Origin: Microbacterium sp. AG238
Lineage (GTDB): Bacteria; Actinomycetota; Actinomycetes; Actinomycetales; Microbacteriaceae
NCBI RefSeq assembly: GCF_003610405.1
Contig: NZ_RAQC01000001.1
Span: forward strand, 62,001-126,000
DNA: 64,000 bases
Reading direction: 5' to 3'
The notes under the pieces are model-generated. The model ran no database searches. It saw only the letters and a program-made list of their open reading frames with translations, and was not told the origin of the DNA. This document shows positions 25,365-38,127 of the stretch, in pieces (position 1 is the stretch's first letter; the number at the start of each line of letters is the position of its first letter). Made by a program: the position numbers and the translations under genes.

Positions 25365-26402
25365 ATGCGCGCAGCACACATCCACGGCAAGCAGCACATC
25401 GAGATCTCCGATGTCGCCGAGCCCGTCCCCGGCCCGGGGGAGGTTCGTATCCGTGTCGACTACATCGGAATCTGCGGGTCGGACCTCCACTATTACTACG
25501 AGGGCGCCAACGGCGCGTTCGTCGTGCGGGAGCCGCTCATCCCGGGTCACGAGCTCAGCGGCCGGATCGACCTCGACCCCTCGGGTGAGTGGGAGTCCGG
25601 CACGCCGGTGACACTTCACCCCGCCACCTTCGGCCGAAAGGCCGAGGCGATCGCGGACGATCCCCACCTCTGGCCGGGCGGCGCCTACCTCGGCAGCGCC
25701 TCGACGACGCCGCACACGCAGGGCGCGCTCGCCGAGCTGATCGTCGCCGATCGCGCCATGGTGCGACCGCTGCCGACGTCCCTGCCGATCCGTCGCGCCG
25801 TGCTGGCGGAGCCGCTCGCGGTGGCTCTGCACGGGCTCGGCAAAGCGGGCGATGTCGCGGGGGCGCGTGTGCTCGTGACCGGAGCCGGTCCGATCGGACT
25901 GCTTGCGGTGGCCGCAGCGATCGCCGCCGGCGCGGGGGAGGTGCACGCCACCGACGTGCTAGCCGGGCCCCTCGAGCGGGCACGACGACTCGGTGCGACG
26001 ACGACGTTCGACGTGACGAGCGAGCAGCCGCCGGCCGACGCCTACGACGTCGTGCTGGAGTGCTCGGGAGTCGCGGCGTCGGTGTCCGCGGCGCTGCGCG
26101 CGGTGCGCCCGGCCGGGCGCGTCGTGCAGGTGGGCATGGTTCCCAACGAACCGCGACCGGTCAACTTGGCGCCGTTCATCTCCAAGGAAGTGGTCTACGT
26201 CGGCACATTCCGATTCAAGGATGAGATCGACGAGGCCGTCCGGCTGCTCGATGAGCGCCCCGAGATCGAACAGGTGATCACCCACGTCGTGGACGCCGAC
26301 GACATCGTCGAGGCGTTCGCGACGGCGAAGGACTCGGAGGCATCCGGGAAGGTCGTCGTCGCGGTCTGGCCCGCGGGGCAGACGGGTCAGCCCTTGCGGT
26401 AG
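25365..26402 (+). CDS. idnD: Zinc-type alcohol dehydrogenase, probable L-idonate 5-dehydrogenase
   Basis: 345 aa MDR-family enzyme. Catalytic zinc ligands Cys37 (GICGSDLHYY) and His62-Glu63 (GHE), Rossmann loop GAGPIGLL, C-terminal GKVVVAVW. ICGSDLHYYYEG closely matches the IdnD signature. Odd feature: the lobe that normally holds four structural-zinc Cys (PCGxCxxC) has none here; the stretch 86-105 is HPATFGRKAEAIADDPHLWP. The enzyme would lack the structural zinc. SD GGAAGG 6 nt upstream. The 3' end overlaps a small antisense gene by 16 nt. Confidence 0.82.
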   Translation: MRAAHIHGKQHIEISDVAEPVPGPGEVRIRVDYIGICGSDLHYYYEGANGAFVVREPLIPGHELSGRIDLDPSGEWESGTPVTLHPATFGRKAEAIADDPHLWPGGAYLGSASTTPHTQGALAELIVADRAMVRPLPTSLPIRRAVLAEPLAVALHGLGKAGDVAGARVLVTGAGPIGLLAVAAAIAAGAGEVHATDVLAGPLERARRLGATTTFDVTSEQPPADAYDVVLECSGVAASVSAALRAVRPAGRVVQVGMVPNEPRPVNLAPFISKEVVYVGTFRFKDEIDEAVRLLDERPEIEQVITHVVDADDIVEAFATAKDSEASGKVVVAVWPAGQTGQPLR

Positions 26403-26509
26403 CCCTGCCGGCCCATCGAGAACAGCGCGAGGCTGACGGAGACGATCGAGCCGAGCGTCATCGCACCGATGACCCACAGAAGCACGTGTGAGAACCAGCC
26501 GTAATCCAT
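26387..26509 (-). CDS. 40-residue single-pass membrane peptide, hypothetical
   Basis: Starts MDYGWFSHVLLW; one hydrophobic segment at about 6-30 ending in a Ser/Met turn, then basic GRQGYRKG. A strong GGAGG site 5 nt before the ATG argues that it is translated; the long open frame further upstream is antisense to rplY. N-out/C-in orientation is suggested by the basic tail. Convergent with idnD, with a 16-nt overlap of the two coding ends. No function is known to me. Confidence 0.6.
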   Translation of the reverse strand: MDYGWFSHVLLWVIGAMTLGSIVSVSLALFSMGRQGYRKG

Positions 26510-26557
26510 TTTTCCTCCGGGCGTAGGCGACGTCTCATCCACCCTACCCAGCGCTGG

Positions 26558-26563
26558 TAGAGT
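26558..26563 (+). promoter_or_regulatory. Possible rplY promoter (-10)
   Basis: TAGAGT with no good -35. Transcription from here would give a leader of about 150 nt before rplY, containing a CCCGC-TGT-GCGGG hairpin at 26595-26607. Confidence 0.35.
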
Positions 26564-26722
26564 GGGGGTGTACTTCGGCGAGGGATGCCGCGTGCCCGCT
26601 GTGCGGGAACCGGGATCCGTGATCGACGAGGGTGTGTGCAGGACGTTTCCTCTCCACGCGCTCGCGTTCGCGTCGAACCCGCATACCGCTGAGCCGGCCC
26701 TCGGGCCCACAAGGAGAAACGC

Positions 26723-27361
26723 ATGTCCACCGAGACCGACACCAAGGTCGTTGCAGAGACGCGCACCAACTTCGGCAAGGGCTTCGCCCGCCGTCTGCGT
26801 GCCGCTGGCCAGATCCCCGCCGTCATCTACGGCCACGGCACCGACCCCGTGCACGTCGCCCTGCCGGGCCACCAGATGCTGCTGCTGGTCCGCCGCGCCA
26901 ACGCGGTGATCGAGCTGACGATCGACGGCAAGGAGCAGCTGGTCCTCGTCAAGGACGTCCAGCGCGACCCCGTGCGCCAGATCATCGAGCACATCGACCT
27001 CCTCGTCGTGAACAAGGGCGAGAAGGTCCAGGTCGACGTTCCTGTCGTCGTCACGGGCGAGCCCTTCTCGGGCACCATCGCGACGCAGGATGCGTCGTCG
27101 ATCACGCTCGAGGTCGAGGCGACTCACATCCCGCAGACCGTCGAGGTGGACGTCGAGGGCCTCGAGGACGGCGCGCGCATCACCGCTGCCGACCTGAACC
27201 TGCCCCGCGGCGCCGCGCTGATCACCGACCCCGAGACGCTCGTCGTCGCCGTGTCGGTTCCTGCTTCGACGAACGCCGCCGCCGACGCGATCGAGGCCGC
27301 CGATGAGGCGACCGCGACCGAGCAGTCGGACGAGGCCGAGGGCGACGCGAAGTCCGAGTAA
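26723..27361 (+). CDS. rplY: 50S ribosomal protein L25/general stress protein Ctc
   Basis: 212 aa, long (Ctc/TL5) form. The N-terminal L25 domain carries TNFGKGFARRLRAAGQIPAVIYG, which binds 5S rRNA; a second beta domain (about 95-185) follows; the C terminus from about 190 is an Ala/Glu/Asp tail. AAGGAGAAACGC precedes the ATG. Followed by a strong terminator and then pth, the usual gene order. Confidence 0.93.
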   Translation: MSTETDTKVVAETRTNFGKGFARRLRAAGQIPAVIYGHGTDPVHVALPGHQMLLLVRRANAVIELTIDGKEQLVLVKDVQRDPVRQIIEHIDLLVVNKGEKVQVDVPVVVTGEPFSGTIATQDASSITLEVEATHIPQTVEVDVEGLEDGARITAADLNLPRGAALITDPETLVVAVSVPASTNAAADAIEAADEATATEQSDEAEGDAKSE

Positions 27362-27374
27362 GACTCATCCGTGC

Positions 27375-27407
27375 GGAGCCCGTTCTCACCTCGTGAGGAC
27401 GGGCTCC
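27375..27407 (+). terminator. Intrinsic terminator after rplY
   Basis: GGAGCCCG ... CGGGCTCC with an inner TCAC/GTGA pairing, then CGTCGTT. It may only attenuate read-through into pth, which starts 19 nt later. Confidence 0.75.
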
Positions 27408-27426
27408 GTCGTTCGAAAGGCGCGCC

Positions 27427-28008
27427 ATGGCGGACACCTGGCTCATCATCGGTCTCGGCAACCCGGGGCCGCGTTACGAGGCGACCCGGCACAACATCGG
27501 TCAGATGGTCATCGACGAACTCGCGAGCCGGCGGGGCGAGACGCTGCGCGCGCACAAGGCCAACGCTTGGGCTGCGGAGTCGTGGCTCCGTCCCGGCGCG
27601 GCCAAGATGGTGCTGGCCAAGCCGAAGACGTTCATGAACGTCTCGGGTGGCCCCGCGGCGGCCCTGGCGTCGTTCTACGGCGTCGATCCGGATCACGTCG
27701 TCGTCGTCCACGACGAGCTCGACATCCCCTTCGACACCATCAAGCTCAAGACCGGCGGGGGGCACGGCGGGCACAACGGCGTGCGTGATATCGCCAAGGC
27801 CCTCGGCACCCCCGAGTTCGCGCGTGTCCGCGTCGGGATCGGCCGGCCCCCGGGTGTCCAGGATCCGGCCGACTGGGTCCTCGACCCGTTCTCCGCTACC
27901 GAGCGCAAGACGCTCGGCATCCTCGTGTCGGATGCGGCCGACGCGGTCGAGACGGTCGTCGGCGACGGCCTGCTCGCCGCTCAGCAGCGCTTCCACGCAC
28001 CGCGCTGA
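27427..28008 (+). CDS. pth: Peptidyl-tRNA hydrolase
   Basis: 193 aa. Recycles peptidyl-tRNA released from ribosomes. Motifs: [19 protein letters not shown] with the catalytic His, [10 protein letters not shown] with the essential Asn, [10 protein letters not shown] with the Asp, and [16 protein letters not shown] at 6 nt. Downstream of rplY, upstream of mfd. Confidence 0.95.
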   Translation: MADTWLIIGLGNPGPRYEATRHNIGQMVIDELASRRGETLRAHKANAWAAESWLRPGAAKMVLAKPKTFMNVSGGPAAALASFYGVDPDHVVVVHDELDIPFDTIKLKTGGGHGGHNGVRDIAKALGTPEFARVRVGIGRPPGVQDPADWVLDPFSATERKTLGILVSDAADAVETVVGDGLLAAQQRFHAPR

Positions 28009-28054
28009 CCGCGCTGTCGGAGGACGGCGAGGCGCCCGTGTCGGCGGCCGGCGG

Positions 28055-28060
28055 TAGGCT
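28055..28060 (+). promoter_or_regulatory. -10 element of leaderless mfd
   Basis: TAGGCT with 6 nt to the GTG at 28067 and 3 nt to the GTG at 28064; spacing favours 28067. Confidence 0.5.
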
Positions 28061-28066
28061 TCTGTG

Positions 28067-31000
28067 GTGACAGTTCCCGGGATCGTGCGCGCCCTTTCGC
28101 AGGCTGACTCCTTCCGGGAGGCGGTGACATCAGGCGCCTTCGGCAGCGTCGACTACTCGCTCGCCGACGGCCTCGACGCCCCGCTCCTCGCGGCGCTGCT
28201 CGAACAGCGCCGTCGCGACGGACGTCCCGCCGTCGTCCTCGCCGTCACGCCCACGGGCCGCCGGGCCGAGACGCTCGGTGCGGCGTTGCAGTGCCTCGTG
28301 CCCGAGGCCGAGATCGTCCACTTCCCCGCGTGGGAGACCCTGCCGCACGAGCGTCTGAGCCCGAGCCCCGAGACCGTCGGCCGCCGCCTGGCCGTGCTCC
28401 GCCGCGCGGCCGCGCACGACGGCCGCACCCCGCTGATCATCACGGCATCCGTGCGCGCGGCGCTGCAACCGCTCGCCGCTGGCCTGACCGACGCCGAGCC
28501 GGTGACGCTGTCCGTCGGCACGCGCGGAAGCGACCTCGAACAGGTCGTCCGCCGGCTCGTCGAACTTGCCTATCATCGGGTCGACATGGTCTCGCGACGC
28601 GGCGAGTTCGCGGTGCGCGGCGGCATCCTCGACGTCTTCCCGGCCGAAGCCGATCACCCGCTGCGCATCGACTTCTTCGGCGACGAGATCGATCAGATCC
28701 GCGCCTTCTCGATCGCCGATCAACGCTCGCTTCCGGGCGAGGTCGAGAAGGCCGAGCTGCTTCCGGCGCGCGAACTGCTGCTGACACCCGCCGTGCGGGA
28801 GCGGGCAGCGGCGATGGCGCCGACCTTCCCGAGTCTGACGGGCATGCTCGAGAAGATGTCGCAGGGCATCCCCGTCGAGGGCATGGAGTCTCTCCTGCCC
28901 GCGCTGGCGGAAGGCGTCGTGCCGATCGTCGACTATCTGCCCCGCGATTCCGCGATCGCTCTCGTCGATCCCGAGCGATCGCGTACCCGCGCACGCACCC
29001 TCGGCGAGACCAATCGCGAGTTCCTCGAGGCCGCGTGGAGCGCGGCGACGGCCGGGGCCGACAGCCCCGTCGACCTCGGCTCGGGCGACTTCCTCACCCT
29101 TCCCGCACTGCGTGAGGCGATGCGTGAGCGCTCCGGTGTGTGGTGGACGCTCAGCGCGTTCGATTCGGGCGCCGCGGATGCCGCTGACGAAGGGCTGACC
29201 GACACCGGCCACGACCTGCGCATCGTCGGCAGCGCGGTGCCGTCGTTCCAGGGCAACGTCGACGGCGCCACCGCCCACATCGGAGACCTGTTGGCGCGCG
29301 GCTGGCGCGTCGTGGTGTGCGCCTCCGGTCCCGGTCTCGTCGATCGCGCCCGCGACGTGCTGGCGGAGCGGGGTATCGCAGCGCGCACGAGCGATGGGGT
29401 CGCCGAACTCGACGAGGAGGCCGTCGCGGTCTGCGTCGTGGCCTCGCTCGAGCGCGGTTTCGAGTCGGACGAGGCGAAGCTCGCCGTCCTGACCGAGAGC
29501 GAGTTCTACGGTCGCACGATCGGCAGCGACGGCCGCGTCGTGAAGAAGCTCGCGACGCGGCGACGCAACGTCGTCGACCCGCTCCAGCTCAAGCCCGGCG
29601 ATGTCGTCGTCCATTCCACCCACGGCATCGGCAAGTTCGTCGAGCTCGTGCAGCGTGAGGTGTCGAGCGGCGGGCGCAACCCGGTCAAGACGCAGCGCGA
29701 GTACCTCGTGCTTGAGTACGCGCCCGCGAAGCGCGGCTACCCCGGCGACAAGCTCTTCGTGCCCACCGACCAGCTCGATCAGCTCTCACGCTACGTCGGC
29801 GGCGAGGCACCGGTGCTCTCGAAGATGGGCGGCAGCGACTGGGCCGCGGCGAAGGGCAAGGCGCGCAAGGCCGTCCGCGACATCGCCGTCGAGCTCGTCA
29901 AGCTCTACTCGGCGCGCATGGCGTCGAAGGGTCACGCGTTCGGACCCGACACGCCCTGGCAGCGCGAGCTCGAAGAGGCTTTCCCGTTCGCAGAGACGCC
30001 GGATCAGCTGCAGACGATCGACGAGATCAAGGCCGACATGGAGAAGCCGATCCCGATGGACCGTCTGCTCTCGGGCGATGTCGGGTTCGGCAAGACCGAG
30101 GTCGCCGTCCGCGCCGCGTTCAAGGCGATCCAGGAGGGCAAGCAGGTCGCGATGCTCGTCCCGACCACGCTCCTCGCGAAGCAGCATCTCGAGACGTTCA
30201 CCGAGCGGTTCGCGGGCTTCCCCGTCAAGGTGCGGCCGCTGTCGAGGTTCCAGACGCCCAAGCAGGCACGAGAGACGGTCGAGGGACTCGCCGACGGCAC
30301 CGTCGACATGGTCATCGGCACGCACCGCATCCTGACGGAGAAGGTCGCCTTCAAAGACCTCGGCCTGCTCATCATCGACGAGGAGCAGCGGTTCGGCGTC
30401 GAGCACAAGGACTCGCTGAAGAAGCTGAAGACGGGCGTCGACATCCTCGCGATGAGCGCGACGCCGATTCCGCGCACACTCGAGATGGCCGTCACCGGCA
30501 TCCGAGAGATGTCGACCCTCGCGACACCGCCGGAGGAGCGGCATCCGATCCTCACCTATGTCGGCCCTCGCAGCGACAAGCAGATCGCCGCCGCCATCCG
30601 ACGCGAGCTCCTGCGCGAAGGCCAGGTGTTCTTCGTGCACAACCGCGTGCAGTCGATTCAGCGCGTCGCGGCGCAGCTCGGCGAGCTCGTGCCGGAGGCG
30701 CGTATCGCGGTCGCGCACGGCCAGATGGGCGAGCACCAGCTCGAACAAGTCGTCGACGATTTCTGGGAGCGTCGCGCCGACGTCCTCGTCTCGACGACGA
30801 TCGTCGAGACCGGGCTCGACATCTCCAACGCCAACACGATCATCATCGACCGCGCCGACAAGTACGGTCTGAGTCAGCTGCACCAGCTGCGCGGCCGCGT
30901 CGGACGCGGGCGCGAGCGGGCGTACGCGTACTTCCTGTACGACGAGAACAAGCCGCTGAGCGAGACCGCCGCGGATCGTCTCGAGACGATCGCCGTCAAC

Positions 31001-31663
31001 AACGACCTCGGCTCGGGTATGCAGGTGGCGTTGAAGGACCTCGAGCTCCGCGGCGCCGGAAACCTCCTGGGGGCCGAGCAGGCGGGGCACATCGCCGGGG
31101 TCGGATTCGACCTCTACCTGCGCATGATCGGCGAGGCCGTCTCGGCCTTCCGCGGCGAGGAGGTCGACGGCCCAGCAGAGCTGCGGCTCGAGCTGCCCGT
31201 GGCGGCGCGCATCCCCGAGGACTACATCGACAGCGAGCGGCTGCGACTGGAGGCCTACCAGAAGCTGTCGGCGGCGGCAGCCGTCAGCGCCAAGGACGAC
31301 GCGATCGATCTCGTCGTCGAGGAGCTCACCGACCGGTACGGCCGTCCGCCCGCGGAAGTGGAGGGCCTGCTGGCGGTCGCCCGTCTGCGTCGACGGGCTG
31401 CCCAATCGGGCCTCACCGACGTCGTCGCGATGGGGCCCAATCTGCGGGTCGCGCCGGCGCGCCTGCCCGAATCGATGCGCATCCGGCTGCAGCGCCTGTA
31501 CCCCAAGGCCAAGCTGCTCGCCGGCGGCGAGGCCCTCGTGGTTCCGCTGCCGACCGCGGGTGGCGCTGCGCTCAGCGACGCCGACCTGATCGCGTGGACG
31601 GGGCAGCTGCTCGAGCAGCTCTTCCCCGTCGCTGCGCCGGCCGCATCGTCCGCGACATCCTGA
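28067..31663 (+). CDS. mfd: Transcription-repair coupling factor
   Basis: 1198 aa. Removes stalled RNA polymerase and recruits UvrA. In order: UvrB-like N-terminal module (PAWETLPHERLSPS, RGGILDVFP), the polymerase-interacting domain starting near LKPGDVVVHSTHGIGKF, helicase motor with Walker A SGDVGFGKTEVA, DEEQ box IIDEEQRFGV, SATPIPRTLEMA, VHNRVQSI, and QLRGRVGRGRERAYAYFL, then the C-terminal regulatory domain. Two adjacent GTG codons exist; 28067 fits the leaderless spacing. Convergent with the permease gene. Confidence 0.95.
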   Translation: MTVPGIVRALSQADSFREAVTSGAFGSVDYSLADGLDAPLLAALLEQRRRDGRPAVVLAVTPTGRRAETLGAALQCLVPEAEIVHFPAWETLPHERLSPSPETVGRRLAVLRRAAAHDGRTPLIITASVRAALQPLAAGLTDAEPVTLSVGTRGSDLEQVVRRLVELAYHRVDMVSRRGEFAVRGGILDVFPAEADHPLRIDFFGDEIDQIRAFSIADQRSLPGEVEKAELLPARELLLTPAVRERAAAMAPTFPSLTGMLEKMSQGIPVEGMESLLPALAEGVVPIVDYLPRDSAIALVDPERSRTRARTLGETNREFLEAAWSAATAGADSPVDLGSGDFLTLPALREAMRERSGVWWTLSAFDSGAADAADEGLTDTGHDLRIVGSAVPSFQGNVDGATAHIGDLLARGWRVVVCASGPGLVDRARDVLAERGIAARTSDGVAELDEEAVAVCVVASLERGFESDEAKLAVLTESEFYGRTIGSDGRVVKKLATRRRNVVDPLQLKPGDVVVHSTHGIGKFVELVQREVSSGGRNPVKTQREYLVLEYAPAKRGYPGDKLFVPTDQLDQLSRYVGGEAPVLSKMGGSDWAAAKGKARKAVRDIAVELVKLYSARMASKGHAFGPDTPWQRELEEAFPFAETPDQLQTIDEIKADMEKPIPMDRLLSGDVGFGKTEVAVRAAFKAIQEGKQVAMLVPTTLLAKQHLETFTERFAGFPVKVRPLSRFQTPKQARETVEGLADGTVDMVIGTHRILTEKVAFKDLGLLIIDEEQRFGVEHKDSLKKLKTGVDILAMSATPIPRTLEMAVTGIREMSTLATPPEERHPILTYVGPRSDKQIAAAIRRELLREGQVFFVHNRVQSIQRVAAQLGELVPEARIAVAHGQMGEHQLEQVVDDFWERRADVLVSTTIVETGLDISNANTIIIDRADKYGLSQLHQLRGRVGRGRERAYAYFLYDENKPLSETAADRLETIAVNNDLGSGMQVALKDLELRGAGNLLGAEQAGHIAGVGFDLYLRMIGEAVSAFRGEEVDGPAELRLELPVAARIPEDYIDSERLRLEAYQKLSAAAAVSAKDDAIDLVVEELTDRYGRPPAEVEGLLAVARLRRRAAQSGLTDVVAMGPNLRVAPARLPESMRIRLQRLYPKAKLLAGGEALVVPLPTAGGAALSDADLIAWTGQLLEQLFPVAAPAASSATS

Positions 31664-31668
31664 CCTTC

Positions 31669-31695
31669 GGGCCGGGTCAGATGCTGATCCGGCCC
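31669..31695. terminator. Terminator overlapping the permease stop
   Basis: GGGCCGG and CCGGCCC arms with inner TCAG/CTGA pairing; it lies between convergent mfd and the permease and covers the last permease codons. Confidence 0.6.
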
Positions 31696-33140
31696 GACGC
31701 GAGCAGCACGACGGCAGCCACAGCACCGGCGACCGCGGCCGCGAAAACGACCCATTCGGCCCGCGTGAACACGCGTGCCCCCGCGCGTCGGCGGGCGGCA
31801 GCGAACAACGCGGTCCCGGGCACGATGATCAGCAGCGACAGCAACAGGTAGTGCGCGCCGGCCGCGATCAGAAGGAAGATCGTGTAACCCGTCGCGATGA
31901 CGGCGACGAGCAGGTCGCGCACGCGCGCCCGCTCGCCCGGGCGGTACGTCTCGCCCGTGAGCGTGAGCTTCAGTGCGTAGCCCGCGGAGAGGACGAACGG
32001 GATCAGCACGAGCACGCTCGTCAGGTCGAGTGCCACCGAGAAGGCGTTCTCGGCGAACAGGACGACCACCAGCAGCACCTGCACCAGCGTCGTCGACAGC
32101 ATGAGCGCACCGACCGGGGTGTCCTCGGCGTTGGTGCGCGAGAGGAACGCCGGCAGATCGCCGGACCGCGAGGCCTCCAGGAGGACCTCGGCCGCCATGA
32201 GCGTCCACGAGAGATAGGCGCCGAGCACAGCGACGATGAGCGAGGCGCCGATGAACACCGCCCCCGCAGGTCCCACGATCGTCTCCAGGACTCCGCCCAG
32301 AGACGGCTCCGCGAGCGCCGCGATCTGCTCACGCGGCAGCACCCCGAACGAGACGATCGTCACTGAGGCGAAGACCGCGAGGACGCTGAGGAAGCCGAGG
32401 AGCGTGGCGCGTCCGACGTCGCGCCGCGAGCGGGCGTGGCGAGAGTTGACGCTGGCCCCTTCGAGGCCGATGAAGACGAAGACGGTGACGAGCATCGTGG
32501 CGCGGATCTGGTCCCACAGGGGGGCTCCCGCCGGTCCCGCCCAGTTCGCGGCGAACACCGCGGGATCGAAGACCGTCGCGCAGAGGACGACGAACACGAC
32601 GATCGGGAGCGTCTTGGCGATGCTGACGACGCGGTTCACCGCAGCAGCGGAGCGGACGCCCCGGCGGATCAGGATGAAGAAGAGCCAGAGCCCGGCTGAC
32701 GACACCGCCACGGCGGCGATCGTGTCACCCGCGCCGAGGGCGGGGAAGACCGCGCCCAGGGTCGAGGTGATGAACACCCAGTAGAAGACGTTGCCCGCGC
32801 ACGCACTGGCCCAGTATCCGAAGGCCGAGAAGTATCCGAGATAACGGCCGAAGCCTGCTCGTGCGTAGCTGTAGACGCCCGCGTCGAGATCCGGCCTGCG
32901 ATTGGCGAGCAGCTGGAACGCGAAGGCGAGCGCGAGCATGCCCCCGCCCGCGACCGCCCATGCGACGAGCGTCCCGGCGACTCCGGTCTCGGCCGCGAAC
33001 CCGGCGGGGAGCGAGAACACCCCCGCTCCCACCATCGAGCCGATGACGAAGGTCGACAGGGTGAGCATCGACACGGTTGCCGGGCGCGCTCCGGTACGCG
33101 TGAGCGCGGGGTCCGTGGGGGAGGAGGGATCGGCAGGCAC
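31677..33140 (-). CDS. APC-superfamily amino acid permease (basic amino acid/polyamine antiporter type)
   Basis: 487 aa, about 13 hydrophobic segments. FVIGSMVGAGVFSLPAGF near the N terminus is the family TM1 glycine motif; DAGVYSYARAGFGRYLGYFSA (TM3) and RRGVRSAAAVNRVVSIAK resemble arginine/ornithine antiporters (ArcD/YdgI group). The substrate is inferred. The frame is open to 33218, but GTG at 33140 is preferred: it leaves a short N-terminal tail, and TAGGCT lies 8 nt upstream. No arc-type enzymes are nearby. Confidence 0.82.
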   Translation of the reverse strand: MPADPSSPTDPALTRTGARPATVSMLTLSTFVIGSMVGAGVFSLPAGFAAETGVAGTLVAWAVAGGGMLALAFAFQLLANRRPDLDAGVYSYARAGFGRYLGYFSAFGYWASACAGNVFYWVFITSTLGAVFPALGAGDTIAAVAVSSAGLWLFFILIRRGVRSAAAVNRVVSIAKTLPIVVFVVLCATVFDPAVFAANWAGPAGAPLWDQIRATMLVTVFVFIGLEGASVNSRHARSRRDVGRATLLGFLSVLAVFASVTIVSFGVLPREQIAALAEPSLGGVLETIVGPAGAVFIGASLIVAVLGAYLSWTLMAAEVLLEASRSGDLPAFLSRTNAEDTPVGALMLSTTLVQVLLVVVLFAENAFSVALDLTSVLVLIPFVLSAGYALKLTLTGETYRPGERARVRDLLVAVIATGYTIFLLIAAGAHYLLLSLLIIVPGTALFAAARRRAGARVFTRAEWVVFAAAVAGAVAAVVLLASGRISI

Positions 33141-33189
33141 GGGGTGAAAGCCTAACCCCGCTCGCACGCCGCGCGGGCCCCCGGCGGCG

Positions 33190-37349
<4,160 letters not shown>

Positions 37350-37463
37350 GCCTCCAAATTACTGGCACCGGGGAGGTGCGATTGACACGGTGGTCACACA
37401 CGGGCCGCCCGACCCCGTTGTGTTACGGCGGACTAGCCTGGGACTCCCGTCCGAAGGAGTCCG

Positions 37464-38120
37464 ATGTCCGATCCGTTGCGCGATGCGGCCGACACGATGC
37501 GCGCTGTGCGCGACCGATGCGTGTGGACGGCGCAAATCTCCCACCGTGACCTCGTGCCCTATCTGATCGAGGAGTCGGCGGAGGTCGTGGATGCCGTCGA
37601 GGCCGGCACCGCGGACGATCTGCGCGAGGAGCTCGGCGACCTCCTGTGGCAGGTGCTGTTCCACTCCGAGATCGCATCACGCTCGGCATCCGACCCCTTC
37701 GACATCGACGACGTCGCGCGCGGCCTCACGGAGAAGATGGTGCGTCGGCATCCTCATGTCTTCGCCGACGAGACGGCCGAGACGCCCGAGCAGGTGCTGG
37801 TGCTCTGGAACGCGGCGAAGGCGGCCGAGAAGCGCACGCGCTCGAGCGTCCTCGACGGAGTGTCCGTCCACATGCCGACACTCGCTCTGGCCCAGAAGGT
37901 GCTCGCCAAGTCGGCGTCCATCCTGTCGGCGGCACCGGTGCTCCGCGCGGAACCACCCGCCGACGAGGCCGAACTCGGCGACGCGCTCCTCGCACTCGTC
38001 TCGCACGCCCGCGCCCAGGGCTGGGACGCCGAGCGGGCTCTGCGCGAACGACTGCGCGCGCTCGATGGCGAGATCCGCGACGCGGAGGGCGCCGGTCGCG
38101 GCTCCGCCGACCTGGAATAA
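37464..38120 (+). CDS. mazG: MazG-type nucleoside triphosphate pyrophosphohydrolase
   Basis: 218 aa. All-alpha NTP-PPase: EESAEVVDAVEAG (ExxE of the metal site) and LREELGDLLWQVLFHSEIA (ExxD). Hydrolyses non-canonical or excess NTPs. The C-terminal half is shorter and less conserved than in E. coli MazG (263 aa), as is common in actinobacteria. SD AAGGAG at 7 nt. Ends 7 nt before hisS. Confidence 0.9.
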   Translation: MSDPLRDAADTMRAVRDRCVWTAQISHRDLVPYLIEESAEVVDAVEAGTADDLREELGDLLWQVLFHSEIASRSASDPFDIDDVARGLTEKMVRRHPHVFADETAETPEQVLVLWNAAKAAEKRTRSSVLDGVSVHMPTLALAQKVLAKSASILSAAPVLRAEPPADEAELGDALLALVSHARAQGWDAERALRERLRALDGEIRDAEGAGRGSADLE

Positions 38121-38127
38121 TAGGCCG

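Noticed and set aside
17491..26402. Gluconate island as a recently acquired element
   Set aside because: Base and codon use look like the surroundings; no tRNA border, integrase or direct repeats at the ends.
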